This document shows, piece by piece, positions 43,641 through 53,852 of a stretch of 64,000 nt of DNA (the stretch's first letter is position 1; the number at the start of each line of letters is the position of its first letter). The translations under genes and the position numbers were made by a program. Under the pieces are notes generated by a model, which ran no database searches, was not told the DNA's origin, and worked only from the letters and a program-made list of their open reading frames with translations. Origin of the DNA: Bog-473 sp963809715 (GTDB lineage Bacteria > Actinomycetota > Acidimicrobiia > Acidimicrobiales > RAAP-2); the NCBI GenBank assembly GCA_963809715.1, contig CAWEKO010000006.1:124001-188000 (forward strand). Direction: 5' to 3'.

Positions 43641-45242
43641 TCACCCGGCGAGCTGCGCACGGAGTTGAAACTTCATGACCTTCCCCGTGGGGTTGAGCGG
43701 GAGAGAATCGACGATTCGAATGGTTCGCGGGACCTTGAAGTTGGCCATGTGCTGGCGGCACCATGCTCCGAGCTCGTCCGGGTCGATCGTTTGACCGGGA
43801 CGGGGAACGACGAACGCCACCCCGACCTCCCCCAACCGCTCATCGGGCACGCCTACGACCGCGACCTGGCCCACCGACGGATGGCCGACCATGATGCCCT
43901 CGATCTCGGCGGGATAGGCGTTGAAGCCGCCGACGATGTACATGTCCTTCTTGCGATCGGTGATCCGCAAATTGCCGTCCCGGTCAAGGATTCCGATGTC
44001 GCCGGTACGGAGCCACCCCTCTTCGTCGATCGCCTCCTTCGTTGCCGTCGGATCCTCGAAGTACTCCTGCATGATGTTGAAGCCACTCACCAGGATCTCG
44101 CCTGGATCGTCCGGTGCGACCGACCGGCCGGCGTCGTCCACGATGCGCACACTCACCCCCGGAAGTGGCCGTCCCACCGTGCGCGCAATGACTTCGGGCG
44201 CATCGTCGTGGCGGCACATGCTGACCGTGCCTGTCGTCTCCGTCAGGCCGTAGCCCGTCACGACGGTCTCGAAGCGCAACTCGTCGCGCATGCGGCGGAT
44301 GACGTCCACCGGAACGATCGCGGCTCCCGTGACCGACAGACGCAGGGAGGACAAGTCGAAAGACGCGAAATCCGGATGATTGAGAATCGACTGAAATACC
44401 GTGGGAGGTCCGGGCAGCATCGTTATCCGCTCCGAGGCAACACGTTCCATCACCGGCACCACGTCGAACACGGCGTGGGGGACGATTGTTGCGCCCCGGA
44501 GCACGCACGCCAGCAGACCTGACTTCAATCCAGCTGTGTGAAAGAAGGGATAGACCACAAGGTAGCGATCGCCTCTGCGCAGCCCGACCAGGTCCGACCA
44601 GGCCAGGTAGGTGCGGACGCTGGCACCGTGACCAAGCACGGCGCCTTTGGGCTTGCCGGTCGTGCCCGAAGTGAAGATGATGTCGGAGGCGTCGTCTTCC
44701 CCGAGAGCAGAGCGGCGGCGTGCCACCTCCGGGCCATGCGCGTCGCGGGCTCGGGCCTTGAACTCGGCGAAAGTGGTGCACTCGGGCCGTGTCGGTCCCT
44801 CCAATACCACGATCTCCTGGAGAGACTCGAGTCCGGGCACGTCGGCCAGTAGCTCCACCAGGTCGGTGCCGAGCATGTCGGTCACGGTGAAGAGCAAGCG
44901 GGCTCGCGAGGTTCGCAGGACGTGACCGGCTTCCTCTCCGCGGTACCGGGTGTTCAGGGGCACCAGGACCGCGCCGACGGCATAGACGGCGAAGCTCGTG
45001 ATCACCCACTCAGCGGTGTTGGGAGCCCACAGGGCTACGCGATCTCCGGGCTCGATCCCACTGCCCACCAGCGCGCGCGCCACGACGTCAACTCGTTCGG
45101 CCAGCTGGCCAAACGAAAGTCGGTCCGTCCCATCAACCAGGGCTTCGTCATCTCGGTAGTTTCTTGCGGCTTGGTCCAACGCCTCGGGAATTGTCTGAGG
45201 CTGCCGATGACTCGACCTGTCTTCGTCTCTGTGGTTCGACAC
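43641..45242 (-). CDS. Class I adenylate-forming acyl-CoA ligase
   Basis: The 533-residue ligase has IIFTSGTTGKPKGAVLGH near 187-204, GYGLTETTGTVSM near 345, GWLRTGDIGILDRDGN and DRKKDMYIVGGFNAYPAEIE near 425-445. The catalytic lysine is in NPTGKVMKFQL. It is of the FadD3/medium-chain type, as far as motifs allow. GTG 45242 lies 19 bp from the preferred start of the divergent crotonase, with an AT-rich element between them. A later start is possible because the first 15 residues are polar and not conserved. Confidence 0.9.
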   Translation of the reverse strand: MSNHRDEDRSSHRQPQTIPEALDQAARNYRDDEALVDGTDRLSFGQLAERVDVVARALVGSGIEPGDRVALWAPNTAEWVITSFAVYAVGAVLVPLNTRYRGEEAGHVLRTSRARLLFTVTDMLGTDLVELLADVPGLESLQEIVVLEGPTRPECTTFAEFKARARDAHGPEVARRRSALGEDDASDIIFTSGTTGKPKGAVLGHGASVRTYLAWSDLVGLRRGDRYLVVYPFFHTAGLKSGLLACVLRGATIVPHAVFDVVPVMERVASERITMLPGPPTVFQSILNHPDFASFDLSSLRLSVTGAAIVPVDVIRRMRDELRFETVVTGYGLTETTGTVSMCRHDDAPEVIARTVGRPLPGVSVRIVDDAGRSVAPDDPGEILVSGFNIMQEYFEDPTATKEAIDEEGWLRTGDIGILDRDGNLRITDRKKDMYIVGGFNAYPAEIEGIMVGHPSVGQVAVVGVPDERLGEVGVAFVVPRPGQTIDPDELGAWCRQHMANFKVPRTIRIVDSLPLNPTGKVMKFQLRAQLAG

Positions 45243-45246
45243 GAAT

Positions 45247-45257
45247 GTATATATTAT
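45247..45257. promoter_or_regulatory. AT-rich promoter/operator element (site 6)
   Basis: Reverse strand ATAATATATAC, 9 of 11 matches. On the plus strand TATATT is followed after six bases by ATG 45262. The divergent CoA ligase starts only 5 bp away. Confidence 0.5.
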
Positions 45258-45261
45258 GAGA

Positions 45262-46068
45262 ATGGTGGTGGCCGAGGGGGCGGAGGTCCCGCAGGAAGGT
45301 CCGGGCTACGTGCGGGTTGATCGGCGCGATGGCGTTGCCATCGTCTCCCTTAGCCACCCTGAAGACCGAAATGCCCTGTCGCTCCGCATGAGCAGGGCAC
45401 TGGCGGATGCCGTGCACGGCGTGGCGACTGACGATGCAATCGGGGCAGTCGTGCTCGCTGCGCACGGCACGGTGTTCTCCGCGGGGGGATCGGTTGACGA
45501 TCTCCTCGAGCCAAAGGCGCCGCTCAGCGAGACGTACGCCGGGTATGTCGCAGTCCTGGAGTGCGAGCTGCCGACCGTGGCCGCCGTGGGCGGCCCGGCA
45601 CTCGGGGCCGGCATGAACCTAGCTTTGGCGTGCGATTTGATCGTGTGCTCGCCCTCGGCTCGTTTCGAGACGAGGTTCCTTGACGTCGGTCTCCATCCAG
45701 GTGGCGGTCACCTGTGGCAGTTGCGTCAGCGGATCGGCCGTCAGGGCGCCGCTGCCCTGTCGCTGTTCGGAGAGACACTCGACGGCGAGGAGGCGGTGCG
45801 GCGCCAACTGGCGTGGCGTTGCGTCCCCGAGGATGATCTGCTCGAGACAGCGTGGCAGCTGGCATCAAGGGCAGCAGGGCATGACCGCGCTCTGATGGAA
45901 CGGACACAGAGGACGCTCGCCGATAGCGCCTCTGTGACACACGCAGCGGATGCAGTCACACTCGAGCTTGAACCGCAACAGTGGTCCATGGGGCGCCCTG
46001 AGTTCGCTGATGCACTCAGTCGATTGCGTACCAGGCTCGGGCGGAACGACGCAACGAACGCAACGTAG
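45262..46068 (+). CDS. Enoyl-CoA hydratase/isomerase family protein
   Basis: This 268-residue crotonase is of a different subfamily from the tandem pair. It has VLAAHGTVFSAGGSVDDL (about 65-82), GPALGAGMNLALACDLI, the segment RFLDVGLHPGGGHLWQL, and LFGETLDGEEAVRRQL. The glycine-rich PGGGHLW loop is typical of PaaG-like isomerases/hydratases. The general acid Glu at GGG.EL is Asn. ATG 45262 is preferred over 45256 because it lies six bases after a -10-like TATATT. It is convergent with the CaiB gene. Confidence 0.85.
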   Translation: MVVAEGAEVPQEGPGYVRVDRRDGVAIVSLSHPEDRNALSLRMSRALADAVHGVATDDAIGAVVLAAHGTVFSAGGSVDDLLEPKAPLSETYAGYVAVLECELPTVAAVGGPALGAGMNLALACDLIVCSPSARFETRFLDVGLHPGGGHLWQLRQRIGRQGAAALSLFGETLDGEEAVRRQLAWRCVPEDDLLETAWQLASRAAGHDRALMERTQRTLADSASVTHAADAVTLELEPQQWSMGRPEFADALSRLRTRLGRNDATNAT

Positions 46069-46077
46069 GCCGAGTTT

Positions 46078-47320
46078 CTAACCGACCACCGATGACGATC
46101 GCAGGCCTTCGATCGTGGCATCGGACAGACCGAGCTCATCGCGCAAGACCTCGTTCGTATGCTCTCCGAGCCAGGGGATCCGGCGATCACCACCCTCACA
46201 GCGGTCGACGATGAGTGCCGGGTTGCCCGGCACCAGCACCGGTTGGTCGACACCGTCGGTCCGAGCTATGCCGATGAGCATGTGACGGGCTGCGACATGG
46301 GCATCGGCAACCAACTCTTCGGCACGAGCGCAGGGTCCTGCCGCGATGCCTGCCTCACTGAGGGCTTTACAAACCTCCAAGCGGTTCCGCCCAGATGCCC
46401 ATTTCTCGACGGCCGGACGGATGACGTCTTCAAGGTGTTGCACCCAACCGTAGGGGGTATTGAACCGTTCGTCTGATACCCACTCGGGATGTCCGACGAG
46501 CTGAGCAAGACGCTCGAAGACGTGCACGCGTGCGACCTGCATGACGAACCAACCGTCGGCAGCCCGAAAGCCGTGGTTGATCACCGAGCCTGAGTCACCG
46601 TTGTCGACGCCCATCGACCAGTAGTTGGTCACGATGTCGGTCATCGCGATGACGGAGTCGAGCATCGCGACGTCGACGTATGCGGGCCGTCCCGTCTGGT
46701 CACGGTCTCGAAGAGCCGCCAGAATGGCGATGGAGGTGTACAGCGCCGCCCCGATGTCGCCGAGTGCGCCAACGGGCGAGACCACGGGCGGGAGGTCGTC
46801 GATGCGCTTCATCTCGTAGACACCCGACATCGCCTCGACGATCGGGGCGAAGGCGGGCCAATCGCGGTAGGGGGATGGTGAAGAGTTCCCGAAGCCGGAC
46901 ACCGACGCGTAAATGCAGCGTGGATGGACGGCGACAATGTCGCCGTAGCCGAGTCCCATACGATCCATGGCACCGGCCTTGAAGTTCTCGGCAAAGATGT
47001 CGAAAACGCGGCGCTAGGTCCAGCACGAGTTGACGTCCCTCGGTGCTCTTGAGGTCGACACACATGCTTCGCTTGTTGAGGTTGTTGCGCAGAAACGTCG
47101 CGCCGACCGAGCGGCCTTCAGGGTCGGACATGGCAGGCAGTGACGCCCGTCCGAGCTCCCCGGTGAGCGGTTCAACCTTGACGACGTCGGCGCCCAGGCG
47201 CGCCAACAGCTGAGTGGCGTATGGGAGTGCCTGCATTTGCTCGATGGCGAGCACTCGGATTCCTTCAAGAGGCCGCCCACTCGCCTGGACGGCCCCCGCC
47301 TGTGCCGCAGCGAATTCCAT
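46078..47320 (-). pseudogene. CaiB/BaiF CoA-transferase with a single-base frameshift
   Basis: The N-terminal part from ATG 47320 reads LEGIRVLAIEQMQALPYATQ, LGADVVKVEP, RNNLNKRSMCVDLKSTEGR and LVLDLAP. Near 47005-47016 the family sequence shifts frame (VFDIFAENFKAGAMDRMG) and runs to 46078 with YASVSGFGNSS, VDVAMLDSVIAM (catalytic Asp in AMLD) and NHGFRAADGWFVMQ. One base change restores a full-length family III CoA-transferase of about 413 residues. Such enzymes move CoA between acids. A real lesion, sequencing error or programmed shift cannot be distinguished. Site 7 drives it. Confidence 0.75.
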
Positions 47321-47323
47321 TCT

Positions 47324-47334
47324 GAATATTATAT
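47324..47334 (-). promoter_or_regulatory. AT-rich promoter/operator element (site 7)
   Basis: Reverse strand ATATAATATTC, 10 of 11 matches. TATAAT is followed by seven bases and the ATG of the CaiB gene, the same geometry as site 2. Confidence 0.6.
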
Positions 47335-47376
47335 CCGAACGGCGCCCGTCGTCGGAGCGACGCAGACCTTTGTGAC

Positions 47377-48186
47377 TTATCGCCCTGTGAATCGAGGCTC
47401 GCGCTTCTCCTTGCTCGCCTGTCCGTACTCCTTGAAGTCGTCGGACCGACTGGAGACTTCCATCGCCCAGGCCTCATCGGCCATGTGGCTGCTGAGGTCG
47501 GCCGTGAGACCTCGGTGCAGCAACAGCTTGGTGAGACCGACGGCGACGGTAGGGGCGGCAGCCAGGCGGTTGACAAGTTCCATGGAGACGGCATCGAGGT
47601 CGGTAGCGGGCACCGCGCGGTGGACCAGGTTCCACGAGGCTGCGTCGGCTCCGGAGACCTTCTCTCCCAGCATGAGCATCTCGCGCGCTCGGGCAACGCC
47701 GGCCAGACGGGGGATGAGCCAGGTGGCGCCACTGTCCGGTGTGAAGCCGAAGGTCGTGAACGGAGCCCAGAGCCGGGCGTCGTCCGCCACGACCGCGAAG
47801 TCGGTGGCCAAAAGGATGTCGAGGCCCAGACCGATCGCCCAGCCACGTGCCGTGCAGACGATCGGAGTCTGGCATGTCAGCATTGCCGGGATAAGGCGAT
47901 TGACGTGGCCGTTCATGCGTCGGTGTACCGAACCCACTCGGGGGCGGTCGGGTCCCGGTGTTCTCTCTGCCAGGTCAAAGCCGGAGCAGAAGTGATCGCC
48001 CTCACCTTGCAAATGGATGACCCTGACGGATTCGTCACTGGCTGCGGCGTCGATCGTGTCGGTCAGCGCGTACACCATGGGGTCAGTAAGGCTGTTGCGG
48101 CGAGCCGGGCGATTGAAGCTCAAATTGAGAATTTCTCCGTCACGCTCACGGGTCAGCCCCGGCGGCATCTCGGGATATGGCTTCAC
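47377..48186 (-). CDS. Enoyl-CoA hydratase/isomerase family protein
   Basis: The 269-residue crotonase has HFCSGFDLAE near 65, ARGWAIGLGLDILLATDF near 111-128, and APFTTFGFTPDSGATWLIPR near 140-160. The active-site segment GLGLDILLA has Asp in place of the first Glu, as in 2-ketocyclohexyl-CoA hydrolase or dihydroxynaphthoate synthase-like members, so a hydrolase or lyase role is possible. It overlaps the upstream dehydratase gene by four bases, forming a two-gene operon. Confidence 0.86.
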   Translation of the reverse strand: MKPYPEMPPGLTRERDGEILNLSFNRPARRNSLTDPMVYALTDTIDAAASDESVRVIHLQGEGDHFCSGFDLAERTPGPDRPRVGSVHRRMNGHVNRLIPAMLTCQTPIVCTARGWAIGLGLDILLATDFAVVADDARLWAPFTTFGFTPDSGATWLIPRLAGVARAREMLMLGEKVSGADAASWNLVHRAVPATDLDAVSMELVNRLAAAPTVAVGLTKLLLHRGLTADLSSHMADEAWAMEVSSRSDDFKEYGQASKEKREPRFTGR

Positions 48187-49442
48187 TGTTGCTCCTCGGC
48201 GGCGAAGCGTTGAGCTAAGGAATCGAGAGCTTCCTGGCAGGTAGTCGCCCCACCCGGCGCTGGGGGGAGTTGGACTTCTCCGTGTTCATGGGAGGGCAAG
48301 AGGATGGTCGCGTGGCCCGGCGTCGTCGTCTCGCCGCGCTGGTTCTCTCCCCAGACGTCGAGGTCTACGGCCGGTCGATCTCCATCCGCCAGGTACTTGC
48401 GGGTGACGCGTCCCTGCATCCAGTGGGTGTCGCCCACATAGTTGAACTTACGGAACTGACAATCCAGCTTCCACAACCAGGCGTCGTCGCCCATCCAATC
48501 CGTGCACAGGTGGATGAGCCACGTCTCGCGCATGCGCCCGTAGTCGTAACATGCCGGGTTGCCCGCCCTGTGGGCCCATTCGGGATCCCAGTGCACGCGC
48601 TGCTGGACGTCGGGGATGTTCAAGTCGTCGGGCTTGAAGAAGCGAGGCATGCGTTGGAGCTGGTCGTGGCCGAGTCGGAGGGCGGCGACGCCGTAGAGGC
48701 CCATGCCCATGCCGGTGTGCCATACGACCATGTCGGTCACCCGCATCGGGCCCTTGACGAGGGCAGGGAGCTCATCGCCCTCGTGCACATCCTCCCACCA
48801 GCGGGGTTCGGCACCTCGCCGGCGGCTCCGCTCACCGGCGATGGTGTCGCCGATGCCCGCAAGCTCCTCGTCGGTGTAGGGGCGGATCTCGACCTCGTCG
48901 TTCTTCTTCCGCTCGGTCGCCTTCTCCCGTTCGGCACGGATCATCAATCGGTACTGCCCAGAGAGGACGGGACCGTCGGCCGTAGCGAACACTTCAGCCA
49001 ACCATTCGTGCACCGTGCGCCCGGCGAAGTCGCCGACCTTGTCGTGTACGCCGACCAGAGCATTGCGGCGAGTGACCCGCATGCCCGGACGCAGTGGGCT
49101 CCACCACTCCCGGAACGATCCCGAATAGAACGCATGGACACCTCCGAGCGGGTCCCCTTTCATGAGTGCCTTCGTCTCGCCTTCGAGGACGGTGATCTCG
49201 TCCTCCCCGATGAGGGTGTCCCCACCGACCAGATGAGGGGGGGCGATCGGTCCGGCCCACCTGGTTCCCACGCCGTAGGACGGGTCGCACCAGAGGGGGT
49301 TGTCGTCGCCGTAGGCCTCGGCGACGTGCCGAAAGGCGTCCTCGTTGGGGCTGAGGTAGTGAGGCGGGTTGGTGTGGGGCCGCGCGATCCCGATCCGCTG
49401 CCGAAGCCGGGCGACTCCCTCATCGGTAATGGCGTCAGGCAT
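48183..49442 (-). CDS. MaoC/FAS1-type double hot-dog dehydratase
   Basis: This 419-residue protein has two hot-dog domains. The N-terminal one resembles the FAS1-like dehydratase region (NPPHYLSPNEDAFRHVAEAYGDDNPLWCDPSYG, about 25-58). The C-terminal one contains the hydratase half (CYDYGRMRETWLIHLCTDWMGDDAWL). These proteins hydrate enoyl-CoAs in cholesterol and similar pathways. The middle (RKKNDEVEIRPYTDEELAGI) is a charged linker. Its operon partner is the crotonase at 47377. The promoter probably uses site 8. Confidence 0.85.
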   Translation of the reverse strand: MPDAITDEGVARLRQRIGIARPHTNPPHYLSPNEDAFRHVAEAYGDDNPLWCDPSYGVGTRWAGPIAPPHLVGGDTLIGEDEITVLEGETKALMKGDPLGGVHAFYSGSFREWWSPLRPGMRVTRRNALVGVHDKVGDFAGRTVHEWLAEVFATADGPVLSGQYRLMIRAEREKATERKKNDEVEIRPYTDEELAGIGDTIAGERSRRRGAEPRWWEDVHEGDELPALVKGPMRVTDMVVWHTGMGMGLYGVAALRLGHDQLQRMPRFFKPDDLNIPDVQQRVHWDPEWAHRAGNPACYDYGRMRETWLIHLCTDWMGDDAWLWKLDCQFRKFNYVGDTHWMQGRVTRKYLADGDRPAVDLDVWGENQRGETTTPGHATILLPSHEHGEVQLPPAPGGATTCQEALDSLAQRFAAEEQQ

Positions 49443-49938
49443 ATCGCGGCCGCGTCTCGGCGTCTAGAGAAGCGCGCACGGAACGATCACAATCCAAAGT
49501 CGACTCAACATGCCAACCCTCCTGAGGCGAAAACTCCCTGACATCCCCGCGATGCCAAGGGTCATGGCTGCCCAATCCCCCCACCAGGTGAAGCATCCGA
49601 GAATACAGCATCGGATTTCAAATATAGTATACGAAAGTGGTGCACCCAGGGCAGTGAGACCAGCGCAACAGGGTCTAGGCAGATCTCGATTCCACTTCAG
49701 CTTCCCGTCGCGTGCCTCGTTCGGTTTGATCTCGAAGACGCCTCGGCTCCTCCCAGAGGAGGAGGTTCGTGGCATCACCAGAGGTTTCGGCTGCATCGCT
49801 GTGTGGGGCTGTCTCGACAGGGGAATCGCAACCTGGACCGCGGGCTCGCGATTCGCGATCCACCTCCATTTGCGCGATATTGACCGACCGCCGGCGATGG
49901 TCATCTCTTGAGCGGAGCCCTAATGTCTGGAGGCAGCG
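49443..49938. other. Divergent promoter region with AT-rich element
   Basis: 496 bp between the dehydratase and acyl-CoA dehydrogenase starts. It contains site 8 at 49622-49632. Small open frames in it show no recognisable product. Confidence 0.5.
49622..49632 (+). promoter_or_regulatory. AT-rich promoter/operator element (site 8)
   Basis: ATATAGTATAC, 10 of 11 matches, followed by GAA as at site 9. It lies between divergent operons 48183-49442 and 49939-52887. Confidence 0.6.
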
Positions 49939-51141
49939 ATGGATTTTGACGACACAGAGGAGGATGCCGCGTTCCGGCGCGAGGTGTCGGTGTGGCTCGA
50001 AGAGCACGCAGAGGTCAGAACAGGCCTGTCTGACTGGTCCCGGAACCCCGCGCAGCCCGATTACGTACGCCGCTGCCGCGAGTGGCAGCACACCCTCCAC
50101 GAAGGCGGCTGGGGTGCCATCACCTGGCCCGAGGAATACGGGGGGCGTGGCGAATCCTCCTGGCACCAGACCATCTTCAATCAGGAAATGGCCAAGTACG
50201 ACGTATCGGTGGGAGCGTTCGCCGTCGGGATCGGCATGGCCGGGCCGACTCTCATTGCGCATGGTTCCCAGGAGCAGAAGAGCTGTCAGCTACCAGCGAT
50301 GCTGCGGGGAGATGCAGTCTGGTGTCAGCTGTTCTCAGAGCCAGATGCCGGATCCGATCTCGCTGGGTTGAAGAGCCGCGCCGAGCGCGACGGGGAATCC
50401 TTCGTTGTGAACGGCCAGAAGGTCTGGACATCGGGCGCCCAACACAGTGATTGGGCGATTCTGATCGCTCGGACGAATCCCGACGTTCCCAAGCACAAAG
50501 GCATCACCTACTTCCTGGTTGACATGCACTCCCCTGGGATCGAGGTCCGTCCGCTGCGACAGATCACGGGGAGTGCTCATTTCAACGAGGTCTTTCTGAC
50601 GGATGTTGTGATTCCCGCCGCAAACGTGGTGGGGGAGGTCAACGGCGGATGGGCCGTGGCTCATACCACCATGAGCTATGAGCGGGCGCTCATCGGCGGC
50701 ACCGGGCAGAGCATCCCGATCGCGACGGTGCTGGACCTAGCTCGCCGTTGCCGCAGGAGCACGGACCCTTTGGTGCGCCAACAGATTGCCGACTTCTATA
50801 CCCGAGTGCAGCTCCTCCGGTTCATGAATTACCGCGTGCAGACGGCACTGTCCAAGGGTCGCCTTCCTGGTCCCGAGGCGTCCACCACGAAACTGTTCGT
50901 CTCCCAGCACATGGCTCTGAACGGGGAACTGTTCATGAGCCTGCTCGGCGCCAACGGCATGTTGGCCAATGAGGTCGCGCTCGACGGTGGATTCTGGGAG
51001 ACGGCCTTCCTGAACCAATGGTCATCAAGACTCGGTGGCGGTACCGACAATATCCAGCGCAACTCCTTGGCCGAACGCATCCTCGGTCTTCCGCGAGAGC
51101 CACGAAGCGACAAGGATCAGCCGTTCAGCGAGTTGCGTTGA
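49939..51141 (+). CDS. Acyl-CoA dehydrogenase
   Basis: The 400-residue acyl-CoA dehydrogenase has ITWPEEYGGRGESSWHQ near 57-73, WCQLFSEPDAGSDLAGL near 127-143 and VVNGQKVWTSGA. The FAD-binding C-terminal segment GGGTDNIQRNSLAERILGLP completes it. It is clearly related to the one at 39329 but not a recent duplicate. GGAGG lies before the ATG. It leads a three-gene operon with a crotonase and a 2,4-dienoyl-CoA reductase-like SDR, a classic set for an unsaturated or branched acyl chain. Confidence 0.9.
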   Translation: MDFDDTEEDAAFRREVSVWLEEHAEVRTGLSDWSRNPAQPDYVRRCREWQHTLHEGGWGAITWPEEYGGRGESSWHQTIFNQEMAKYDVSVGAFAVGIGMAGPTLIAHGSQEQKSCQLPAMLRGDAVWCQLFSEPDAGSDLAGLKSRAERDGESFVVNGQKVWTSGAQHSDWAILIARTNPDVPKHKGITYFLVDMHSPGIEVRPLRQITGSAHFNEVFLTDVVIPAANVVGEVNGGWAVAHTTMSYERALIGGTGQSIPIATVLDLARRCRRSTDPLVRQQIADFYTRVQLLRFMNYRVQTALSKGRLPGPEASTTKLFVSQHMALNGELFMSLLGANGMLANEVALDGGFWETAFLNQWSSRLGGGTDNIQRNSLAERILGLPREPRSDKDQPFSELR

Positions 51142-51211
51142 GACAGCTACCGGCCCGCGCAAATGCTTCGGAATTCAGGGTTTTGCACATTCACCGAAGG
51201 AAAGGAACGTC

Positions 51212-51991
51212 ATGACAGACAAAGTTCTCCTCGACATAGACGGTCCAGTTGCCGTGATCACGAACAACAATCCGGAAAAACGCAATGCGTTCGATGACGA
51301 CATGGACGCCCGCTTGTTCGACATTCTGAGCGAGCTGAAGGGCCGTCCGGAGATTCGTGCCGTCATCTGGCGAGGCGAGGGCAAGGCGTGGTCGTCCGGC
51401 CGGGATGTATCCGTCATCGGGAACAACGTGACCTCCCTCAGTCATCACGAGCTCATGAGCCGCGGCCATCGGGGCATCTTGCAGGTCTTCGAACTGGACG
51501 CCCCGATCGTCGTGGCCATCCACGGCTGGGCCATCGGAGGATCCTTCCAGCGCGCCCTCTTGTGCGACATCCGGATCGCAGCCGAGGGCTCGCGCTTCAT
51601 GCTGCCCGAAGTGGGCCATGGCGTCATCCCCGACACCGGTGGCATGGGCCGGCTCTACGAGATCTGTGGCAGCGGCGTGACCAGCGACCTCGTGCTGACC
51701 GGGCGGGCCATGGGCGCCGAAGAGGCCTACGGTCACGGGATCGTGTCGCGCGTGGTGCCACCGGAGGCACTCGACGAAACGGCTCGGGAGATTGCGAACA
51801 AGATCGCCGCCTCGCCGAAAGTGACCGTCAAGATGGCCCGCCGTGTTCTGCGACACCTGAGCGAACCAGGGATACGGTCCTCCATGGAGGACGAGTTGAT
51901 CTACCAGACCTTCATCAACAAGTCATCCGACTTCGCTGAATTCCGAGCGGCCAGCGTTGAAGGACGCGAGCCGCACTACACGGGGAGTTGA
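51212..51991 (+). CDS. Enoyl-CoA hydratase/isomerase family protein
   Basis: The 259-residue crotonase starts at ATG 51212 with GAAAGGAAC upstream; the open frame begins earlier, but that part overlaps the acyl-CoA dehydrogenase. Residues WSSGRDVSVIG near 57, HGWAIGGSFQRALLCD near 100-115 and FMLPEVGHGVIPDTGGM near 127-143 define the active site. The Glu in PEVG at the position of the second catalytic Glu is present; the first Glu is replaced (Gln/Arg). Hydratase or isomerase role after the dehydrogenase. Confidence 0.88.
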   Translation: MTDKVLLDIDGPVAVITNNNPEKRNAFDDDMDARLFDILSELKGRPEIRAVIWRGEGKAWSSGRDVSVIGNNVTSLSHHELMSRGHRGILQVFELDAPIVVAIHGWAIGGSFQRALLCDIRIAAEGSRFMLPEVGHGVIPDTGGMGRLYEICGSGVTSDLVLTGRAMGAEEAYGHGIVSRVVPPEALDETAREIANKIAASPKVTVKMARRVLRHLSEPGIRSSMEDELIYQTFINKSSDFAEFRAASVEGREPHYTGS

Positions 51992-51993
51992 AC

Positions 51994-52887
51994 ATGAACG
52001 AGCAAAGAGGTCTCCCCGAGCCGCCACCCGTAGGAACGCTGGCCCTGCCTGCTGGAACCTATTCCGGGAGCTGTGTCTTCGTCACCGGCGGCGGCACGGG
52101 GCTCGGGAAGGCCATCGCCGCGGAGTTTGCGAGGCTCGGCGCCGACCTGGTCGTCGCCAGTCGGAAGGCCGAACATCTTGATGCGGGCCGACAATCGATC
52201 GATGCACTCGGGGCGCGCGTACTCGGAGTGACGTGCGACATTCGTGACGCTGATCAGGTCGCTACCGCTTTTGAAGAAGCCACGGCAGCGTTTGGCCTTC
52301 CCAGTGTCCTCATCAACAACGCGGCGGCCAACTTTCCGGTGCCCGCGGAAGACATGTCACCGAATGCTTGGCGGACCGTCGTCGACATCACCCTCAACGG
52401 CACCTTCTTCTGCTCCCGCGAATTCGCCCGGCGTCACATCGAAGCCGGAACGGCCGGGTCCATCGTTAATGTCGGGGCGTCCTATGCGTGGACGGGAGGT
52501 CCCGGGTTCGCTCATTCAGCCGCCGCGAAGGCGGGAGTCAAGAACATGGTGGAGACGCTCGCCGTGGAATGGGGGCCCTACGGCATCCAGGTGAACGGGC
52601 TGGTACCGGGACTCTTTCCTCATGAGGACATGACCGCTGACATCAAGGGCAACCTTGACCGGACCAACGAGAAGGATGCCTGCCAGCCGGCGCTACGGGT
52701 CGGGCGATTGCAGGAACTGGGTTGGGCCGCGGCATTCCTCGCCTCACCCTTCGCGCGGTTCATCTCCGGGCATACCCTCGTCGTCGACGGAGCGAATTGG
52801 CAGCGCCGAACGTTGACGAATCCTGCGGTGATCACGGTGCGCGACCAGATGGGACGGGGGCCCTACGATCCCGCTCCGCCCCGGTAG
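51994..52887 (+). CDS. 2,4-dienoyl-CoA reductase-like SDR
   Basis: The 297-residue SDR has TGGGTGLGKAIAAEF near 29-43, NNAAANFPVPAEDMSPN and VNVGASYAWTGGPGF. The usual YxxxK is replaced by HSAAAK, that is, no Tyr but Lys retained. Loss of the Tyr with this surrounding sequence, and AVEWGPYGIQVNGLVPG after it, is the pattern of DECR-type 2,4-dienoyl-CoA reductases. They remove a conjugated double bond during oxidation of unsaturated acyl-CoAs. ATG 51994 follows GGGGAG and lies three bases after the crotonase stop. Confidence 0.83.
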   Translation: MNEQRGLPEPPPVGTLALPAGTYSGSCVFVTGGGTGLGKAIAAEFARLGADLVVASRKAEHLDAGRQSIDALGARVLGVTCDIRDADQVATAFEEATAAFGLPSVLINNAAANFPVPAEDMSPNAWRTVVDITLNGTFFCSREFARRHIEAGTAGSIVNVGASYAWTGGPGFAHSAAAKAGVKNMVETLAVEWGPYGIQVNGLVPGLFPHEDMTADIKGNLDRTNEKDACQPALRVGRLQELGWAAAFLASPFARFISGHTLVVDGANWQRRTLTNPAVITVRDQMGRGPYDPAPPR

Positions 52888-53078
52888 AGCCCAACGCCTC
52901 TGCCCATGATGTCGGGGAGCGGTCCAGAAGATAGGCGGAGGATCCTGGGCGAGATTGCGGCAAACTCTACGACTTCGATCTGGCAATGTTGGCGCAGCAT
53001 GCGGGGGACCTCGACCCACGGACCTGACAAAGGAGTGGGTCTCCTTCGGCGGACACGGTCGTCTGGGAGCCTGGTGTC

Positions 53079-53844
<766 letters not shown>

Positions 53845-53852
<8 letters not shown>

